From NCBI GenBank assembly GCA_934454145.1, contig CAKSFT010000009.1, forward strand, positions 78,054-142,053: 64,000 nucleotides of DNA, written 5' to 3'. The number at the start of each line of letters is the position of its first letter. Position 1 is the first letter of the stretch. Source of the stretch: an uncultured Clostridia bacterium. Its GTDB lineage: Bacteria > Bacillota > Clostridia > UBA1381. The notes below the pieces were generated by a model. The model made no database searches. It saw nothing but the letters and a program-made list of their open reading frames with translations, and had not been told where the DNA came from. The position numbers and the translations under genes were made by a program. Shown here piece by piece: positions 59,422-64,000 of the stretch.

Positions 59422-60255
59422 TTAATCAAGTGATACGGTTAAACCATGAAAAGTAAAATCCATTTGAACGGCGCCGTCCGTCTTTGGGTACACGTTGAAG
59501 TTCGACGACAGCTTAACCGCAATCATAAACCACTTTGGATTGCTAAATGTAAGTTCCTTTCCGATAACACTTACACATCCCATACTTTTATATGGCTCGT
59601 TTAACACATATGTTACTTTTGCTTTTGTCCCTTTGGTTAGGTATTTTAATATCTTATAGGTATACAATACCGCCTGTATTTTTCTTGGGTTTATAATTGA
59701 TGTTTTGCCATCTTCGTTTTCTGCCTGTTCTCCTATAAGGTCTGTCAAACTCTCGAGTGTTTCCTCAACCTCTGCGTCTGACATAAATTCCTTTTCAAAA
59801 TCTAAGCTATCAACCATCTCATCGACACCTTTCCTAGCGTAACATTGAATGGGGATATGATTTTTATACGCCTCCGGTGTATTAGTTGCTATGTTTTCAG
59901 AAGCCCATATAAAACTCAACCGCACATTAGAGCTTTTATCTCCTGCCAAAGTAAATAGTTCCTTAAAATAAGGGGCAATAAGTTTATAATCTGCTCTGCC
60001 AATGCGTCCTAAAGCATTAGCGGTACGCTCTCTTAATAAATCATTTTCCGAAACGATAAAAGAAGCAATTTCTTTTGTATATGGTGCGATTTCCTGCGGG
60101 TATATCAATCCCATCTCCCCAAGTAGCCACATTGCTTTAGCCGTTATTTTAGGCGATTGATTTTTAAGTAAAGAAGCTACATAAGGTATATTTTGTTTCC
60201 AAATAGTTTTATCTTTTGTCAGTTGACCGAGTTCACGATACATTTTTTCATCCAT
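59422..60255 (-). CDS. HEAT-repeat protein
   Basis: 277 residues. The first 110 residues form HEAT-like helical repeats (AKAMWLLGEMGLIYPQEIAPY, ERTANALGRIGRADYKLIAPY). The C-terminal 90 residues are beta-rich (KAKVTYVLNEPYKSMGCVSV...GAVQMDFTFHGL) and unlike HEAT. Function unknown. It is divergent from a PadR regulator, which probably controls it. Confidence 0.7.
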   Translation of the reverse strand: MDEKMYRELGQLTKDKTIWKQNIPYVASLLKNQSPKITAKAMWLLGEMGLIYPQEIAPYTKEIASFIVSENDLLRERTANALGRIGRADYKLIAPYFKELFTLAGDKSSNVRLSFIWASENIATNTPEAYKNHIPIQCYARKGVDEMVDSLDFEKEFMSDAEVEETLESLTDLIGEQAENEDGKTSIINPRKIQAVLYTYKILKYLTKGTKAKVTYVLNEPYKSMGCVSVIGKELTFSNPKWFMIAVKLSSNFNVYPKTDGAVQMDFTFHGLTVSLD

Positions 60256-60396
60256 AAGCGTTGTTTTTACCTTTCTTTTTTATTTGTTCTCATAGGCATA
60301 ATAAATACTACAACAATTATCATTGTGTTCAGTCCTCTATAAACCGATAGTAAAAATTTCCATTTCCTCTGCCACTTTTCTTTTTCAAATATGTAT

Positions 60397-60442
60397 GGTA
60401 CAATATTGGTACGAGAAATGAGTACTACATAAATAGAGTACT
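60397..60442. promoter_or_regulatory. Repeated GTAC/AGTACT sites in the PadR-HEAT divergent region
   Basis: GGTAC twice (60397-60401, 60408-60412) and GAGTACT twice (60420-60426, 60436-60442). PadR-family regulators often bind AGTAC-containing repeats; the second GAGTACT abuts a TATAAT at 60442-60447. Confidence 0.45.
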
Positions 60443-60476
60443 ATAATTTAATAGCAATGTCAAGGGGGTATTTATC

Positions 60477-61016
60477 ATGCTGTCTAAAACTGCCACTATG
60501 CTTTTAGGACTAATCAATTCCAAACCGCTTAATGCTTATGAACTTATCAAGCAACTTCAACTTATGAATGTGAAAAGCTGGTATGAAATAGCAGACTCAA
60601 CCGTTTATGCAACTATCAAAACATTAGAGAAGAAATCATATATAACAGGTAAAGTACAAAAAGACGGGAATATGCCGGATAAAACAGTGTATTCCATTAC
60701 AGAAGCAGGATATACAGAGTTAAAAAATACTTTAAAATTATATATAGAACACTTTGAATACGATTTTGTTCCTTTTATGATAGCAGCATTTTTCATAAAA
60801 GTGTTTGATAAAGATAGTGCCATTGACTTATTGTCAAAACGTTTGGAATATTTAAAAAAATTTTATATTGGTATTTCAGAACAAATAGAAATGCTCAAAT
60901 TGCAAAAAATATCCCCTTATGTAATATGCAATGTAAATCATGATGCATTGCTCATAAAGGCAGAAATAGAAGCAATTCAAGAACACATTAAAGTTGTAGA
61001 ATTAACAGAGGAATAA
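60477..61016 (+). CDS. PadR family transcriptional regulator
   Basis: 179 residues. N-terminal winged helix (ATMLLGLINSKPLNAYELIKQL, DSTVYATIKTLEKKSYI) and a helical C-terminal domain, the PadR/Vir type. It probably represses itself and the divergent HEAT-repeat gene. AAGGGGG site and ATG. Confidence 0.85.
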   Translation: MLSKTATMLLGLINSKPLNAYELIKQLQLMNVKSWYEIADSTVYATIKTLEKKSYITGKVQKDGNMPDKTVYSITEAGYTELKNTLKLYIEHFEYDFVPFMIAAFFIKVFDKDSAIDLLSKRLEYLKKFYIGISEQIEMLKLQKISPYVICNVNHDALLIKAEIEAIQEHIKVVELTEE

Positions 61017-61109
61017 TAAATAAAGCGGAAAAGGAAACGGCTGTAATTAGTTGCTTCCTTTTTTGCTTTACTATTGTTATTTACGCCTATTTTTTATATT
61101 AGTTTGGCA

Positions 61110-61260
61110 AAACGGGGCTTTCCGTTGTAGTAGGGAGTAAGGAAAAACTTTCGTAGCAAGCATAGGAAAGGGGTACCCTTTCCGTATTTTCGCCCTCCCG
61201 CGCTGCGGCGCGTCGGTTGAAAACTGCTTGTTGGGAAGTGTCCCAAACCCTCGGAACGGA
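61110..61260 (+). other. Candidate oriT region of a mobilizable transposon
   Basis: Upstream of mobC lies a GC-rich, repeat-rich stretch. It includes the perfect 19-base palindrome GGAAAGGGGTACCCTTTCC (61165-61183) and a second GCGC...GCGC inverted repeat (about 61,199-61,212). This is where such elements carry their nick site. Base composition rises sharply compared with the prophage, marking the edge of the transposon near 61,070-61,110. Confidence 0.5.
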
Positions 61261-61273
61261 AAGGAGCGTCAGA

Positions 61274-61603
61274 ATGGACGGAAGAAAACGGACAATACAA
61301 ATCAAATTCAGAGTAACGGAAGCGGAACGGGATTTAATCTTAGAAAAAATGAAGCTCGTCCCCACCCGGAACATGGAAGCCTATCTGCGGAAGATTGCCA
61401 TTGACGGGTACATCATACAGGTAGACCATAGCGACATTAAGGCTATGACCGCAGAGGTACAGAAAATCGGCGTGAACATCAATCAGATTGCAAAGCGCGT
61501 CAACGCGACGGGCAGCGTCTACCAAGAGGACATAGAGGAAATAAAGGGGGTGCTTGCGGAGATATGGCGGTTACAAAGATTAAGCCTATTAAAAGCACGT
61601 TGA
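61274..61603 (+). CDS. mobC: Mobilization protein MobC-like
   Basis: 109 residues. MobC/relaxosome accessory pattern: N-terminal KRTIQIKFRVTEAERDLIL, an RNMEAYLRKIAIDGY helix, and C-terminal INQIAKRVNATGSVYQEDIEEI. It helps open DNA at oriT for the relaxase. The start has GGAAAGGAG; the end overlaps the relaxase gene by 40 bases. Confidence 0.88.
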   Translation: MDGRKRTIQIKFRVTEAERDLILEKMKLVPTRNMEAYLRKIAIDGYIIQVDHSDIKAMTAEVQKIGVNINQIAKRVNATGSVYQEDIEEIKGVLAEIWRLQRLSLLKAR

Positions 61604-62910
61604 GCAAAGCCCTTGACTATATCCAAAATCCCGATAAGACGGACGGGAAAATGCTTGTGTCCTCTTTCGGCTGCTCCTATGAAACAGCAGATATTGAGTT
61701 TGAATATACCCTGTCGCAAGCTCTGGGAAAGGGGAACAATTTAGCATTTCATCTGATACAGTCCTTTGAGCCGGGGGAAGTGGATTACGAAACCGCCCAC
61801 AAAATCGGAAAGCAGCTTGCCGACGCGGTAACAAAGGGGCAGCATGAGTATGTCCTCACGACGCACATTGATAAAGGACACGTCCATAATCACATTATTT
61901 TCTGCGCGGCAAACTTTGTAGACCACCATAAATACAATTCCAATAAGCGCAGCTATTACGGAATCCGCAACATGAGCGACAAGCTGTGCCGGGAAAATGG
62001 CTTGTCCGTCGTCGTTCCGGGCAAAGGCAGCAAGGGAAAGAGCTATGCGGAGTATCAAGCGGAAAAAACGGGTACCAGTTGGAAAGGCAAGCTGAAAGTT
62101 GCCATTGACGCACTCATTCCCCAAGTGTCCAGTTTTGAGGAATTATTGCAGCGGTTACAGGCGGCGGGCTATGAGGTAAAGCCGGGGAAATACATTTCAT
62201 GCCGCGCTCCCGGACAGGAACGGTTTACCCGTCTGAAAACCCTCGGCGCAGACTATACAGAGGAAGCACTAAAAGAACGGATAGAGGGCAGACGCACCCG
62301 CGCGGCGAAAGCTCCACGCGCGGATCGCGGCGTTAGTCTGCTGATTGATATTCAGAACAGTATCAAGGCGGCGCAGAGCCGGGGCTATGAACAGTGGGCG
62401 AAAATCCACAATCTGAAACAGGCGGCTAAGACCATGAATTTCTTGACGGAACATAAGATTGAACAGTACGCGGATTTGACCGCGAAAATCGCAGAAATCC
62501 AGACAGAAAGCGAACAGGCCGCCGACGCGCTAAAGAGTGTCGAAAAGCGGCTTGCGGATATGGCGGTGCTTATCAAAAATGTTTTTACCTACCAAAAGAC
62601 AAAGCCCGCCTATGACGCATACCGCAAAGCCAAGAATAAGGAGAAGTACCGCGCCGGACAGGAACGGGCGATTATCCTACATGAAGCTGCGGCAAGGTCG
62701 CTGAAAGCGGCGGGCGTTTCAAAGCTCCCCAACCTCGCCGCGTTGCAAGCGGAGTATGAAAAGCTCCAGACGCAGAAAGAAGCCCTTTACGCCGATTATG
62801 GCAAGCTGAAAAAACAGGTTAAAGAGTACGACGTTATCAAGCAGAACATAGACAGCATTTTACAGGCAGAGAAGCAGCCGGAACGGGAAAAGGAAACAGA
62901 GCGCGGATAG
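61564..62910 (+). CDS. MOBP-type relaxase/mobilization nuclease
   Basis: 448 residues. N-terminal relaxase domain with an early Tyr (ALDYIQNP, Tyr19) and the three-His motif HVHNH (His106, 108, 110) near TTHIDKG. The C-terminal 200 residues are helical and Lys/Gln/Ala-rich, as in other mobilization proteins. It nicks oriT and leads the strand into the recipient. GGAGAT site. No coupling protein or type IV secretion genes are in view, so the element is mobilizable, not self-transferable, as far as seen. Confidence 0.92.
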   Translation: MAVTKIKPIKSTLSKALDYIQNPDKTDGKMLVSSFGCSYETADIEFEYTLSQALGKGNNLAFHLIQSFEPGEVDYETAHKIGKQLADAVTKGQHEYVLTTHIDKGHVHNHIIFCAANFVDHHKYNSNKRSYYGIRNMSDKLCRENGLSVVVPGKGSKGKSYAEYQAEKTGTSWKGKLKVAIDALIPQVSSFEELLQRLQAAGYEVKPGKYISCRAPGQERFTRLKTLGADYTEEALKERIEGRRTRAAKAPRADRGVSLLIDIQNSIKAAQSRGYEQWAKIHNLKQAAKTMNFLTEHKIEQYADLTAKIAEIQTESEQAADALKSVEKRLADMAVLIKNVFTYQKTKPAYDAYRKAKNKEKYRAGQERAIILHEAAARSLKAAGVSKLPNLAALQAEYEKLQTQKEALYADYGKLKKQVKEYDVIKQNIDSILQAEKQPEREKETERG

Positions 62911-62975
62911 GGATAGCAAAAGCCCGCCTGCTGTGCTATGATGATGTTACCTTAATGCAGACAGGAGCGTTGCAC

Positions 62976-63227
62976 ATGGAAAAACAGACTATGCCGGATT
63001 ATGAAACCATACGCGCCGCCGTTGCCGGGGAAAAGTGGGCGGTTGAAAAAGTCGTTGCGTGTTATCAAGGGGAAATCGACAGACAGGCGACGGTAAAGAA
63101 GCGGCAGCCGGATGGAACGGTAAAAGAGGTAATCGACGAAGATATGCGCCAGTATATCACAATGAAGCTGATAGAAGCCCTCCCGCAGTTCCCGCTTGAC
63201 GAATTAGAGAAACAAAACCGTGAATAG
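62976..63227 (+). CDS. Small conjugative-transposon helix-turn-helix-like protein
   Basis: 83 residues. IRAAVAGEKWAVEKVVACYQGEIDR, then a MRQYITMKLIEALPQF helix: the layout of the small sigma-like/HTH proteins of Tn916-type and related elements. Probably regulatory. AGGAGCG site. Followed by a terminator. Confidence 0.7.
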   Translation: MEKQTMPDYETIRAAVAGEKWAVEKVVACYQGEIDRQATVKKRQPDGTVKEVIDEDMRQYITMKLIEALPQFPLDELEKQNRE

Positions 63228-63238
63228 GCAAAAAAAAG

Positions 63239-63290
63239 AACGGACGCGGCAGCCAATGAACATGGCCACCGCGCCCGCTTTTTGTGGGTG
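63239..63290 (+). terminator. Terminator after the small HTH-like gene
   Basis: GC-rich stem GGACGCGG/CCGCGCCC region (63243-63282) with one mismatch and a TTTTT run. Confidence 0.7.
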
Positions 63291-63405
63291 CAGATTTTTC
63301 TATCTGTTACGCAGTAGAACGTCGATTTACGCCCTTTTGGTATAAAGTATCGTCTTAGTGATTTTCACGCGCCGCAAGCCCTGTAAATCAAGGCATTTTT
63401 CGCCC

Positions 63406-63771
63406 CTATCGCGTAACAAGGGCGCGTCGTTTCCTCATGCGCTCGGCGGCTTGTCTGCGGGTAATCCGCTTCCGGCAGTCCGGGCAATATTTAACGCTGT
63501 TTGACTTTGAAGCAAACTCCACGCCGCAGACGGTACACCGCCGCCTGTCCTCGTTCTGGAACAGTTCGGCATAGAGCAGCTTATCAAGGGGAAGCACCGC
63601 AATCCGAAACCACTTGCAGAGAAGCGAACAGGAAATAAGCTGCGGGCATACGCACTCGTCCCCGTCGTCAAGCAAGATACAGTGTCCGTTATCGCAGTTG
63701 CAGCACTCCCGGCGCACAAGGCTGTTTACTTTCCGGCTCTGGGGCGGCGACAGCCGCTTAACCGCGCTCAT
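63406..63771 (-). CDS. Cysteine-rich VLP-type transposon protein
   Basis: 121 residues. RECCNCDNGHCILLDDGDECVCPQ and a C-terminal CTVCGVEFASKSNSVKYCPDC zinc ribbon, then a basic RRQAAERMRKRR tail. Proteins of this kind accompany conjugative transposons in Clostridia; the role is unknown. It overlaps the next gene by 4 bases. Confidence 0.75.
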   Translation of the reverse strand: MSAVKRLSPPQSRKVNSLVRRECCNCDNGHCILLDDGDECVCPQLISCSLLCKWFRIAVLPLDKLLYAELFQNEDRRRCTVCGVEFASKSNSVKYCPDCRKRITRRQAAERMRKRRALVTR

Positions 63772-63974
63772 ACTTCATCAGCGGCATACAGGGCAAGCTC
63801 CGCGTATTCTTCTTCGGTCAGCGCGTCCACTTTGGCAAGGGTGCGCTGTGCAAGCTCCCGCATATCCGCGTCCATGTAGGGCAGCGCGGCGTTGACATTC
63901 TCAATCAGTCCGCGCTTGCCGCCCTCGTTGTAAATGCTCAAAAGGTTTGTTTCCTCAACCGTCAATCTAATCAT
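63768..63974 (-). CDS. Transposon-transfer assisting (TTRAP-like) small protein
   Basis: 68 residues. MIRLTVEETNLLSIYNEGG start and helical acidic rest match the small transposon-transfer assisting family of conjugative elements. Start at the second ATG, 6 bases after GGAGGT. It begins near the window end, and the element goes on beyond it. Confidence 0.75.
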   Translation of the reverse strand: MIRLTVEETNLLSIYNEGGKRGLIENVNAALPYMDADMRELAQRTLAKVDALTEEEYAELALYAADEV

Positions 63975-64000
63975 GCTCATACCTCCAAATCTTGATTTTT

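Noticed and set aside
1..64000. CRISPR array
   Set aside because: No regularly spaced direct repeats and no cas genes were seen.

Overview
The window is a bacterial chromosome segment with the gene order and signals of a low-to-mid-GC Gram-positive anaerobe of the class Clostridia, probably a gut Oscillospiraceae/Eubacteriales-type organism. This rests on the rimP-nusA-ylxR-ylxQ-infB-rbfA-nrnA operon, AGGAGG-type ribosome binding sites on nearly every gene, TTGACA/TATAAT promoters with 17-base spacing, a GerMN/two-component locus, a strictly anaerobic 2-hydroxyacyl-CoA dehydratase-type locus and a prophage with class III (oxygen-sensitive) ribonucleotide reductase genes.

Region 1 (1-47,500) is ordinary chromosome. 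From left to right: the 3' end of an acyl-CoA dehydratase activase-like gene and its partner; a DUF1540 mini-protein; a long minus-strand translation/RNA operon running rimP to the tRNA-wobble-modification genes trmR and trhP; a GH13 amylase with a divergent AraC regulator; glmM, an amidohydrolase, an MreB-like gene, fabZ, trmN6, rsmI; pyk; a lipoprotein; a MITE-like repeat; a TRIC-type channel; an Ogg-type glycosylase; fba; small zinc-ribbon proteins; an exonuclease/P-loop gene pair; an AT-rich islet with a nonsense-interrupted gene; a GerMN-HK-RR operon; comEA-like and dacF genes; a DtxR-type regulator; tRNA-Gly; metK and lexA; and a sugar-acid operon (two sugar isomerase-like TIM barrels, two Gfo/Idh/MocA oxidoreductases, uxuA, uxuB) with a divergent AraC activator. 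A HAD phosphatase and a phosphohexomutase close this part.

Region 2 (about 47,750-59,410) is a more AT-rich prophage early-region remnant. It has recombination (ERF, SSB-like), nucleotide metabolism (NrdD, NrdG, an FTR-like thiol protein, ThyX, dNMP kinase), ClpP, PhoH, an HD hydrolase, a recombinase-fold MrpR-type repressor paired with a MazF-like RNase, a CI/LexA-like repressor and a candidate structured RNA. No terminase, portal, capsid, tail or lysis gene is present. Several genes are cut and joined: phoH is fused in frame to nrdD, an SSB-like gene runs into the tail of thyX, and the leftmost P-loop gene is cut where an unrelated plus-strand reading frame is also cut. These are the footprints of deletions in a decaying prophage (or, less likely, assembly artefacts).

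Region 3 (59,420-61,016) is a divergent PadR regulator/HEAT-repeat pair. Region 4 (about 61,070 to the end) is a more GC-rich mobilizable transposon module: candidate oriT, mobC, a MOBP-type relaxase, a small helix-turn-helix-like protein, a cysteine-rich VLP protein and a transposon-transfer-assisting protein. Its other end lies outside the window.
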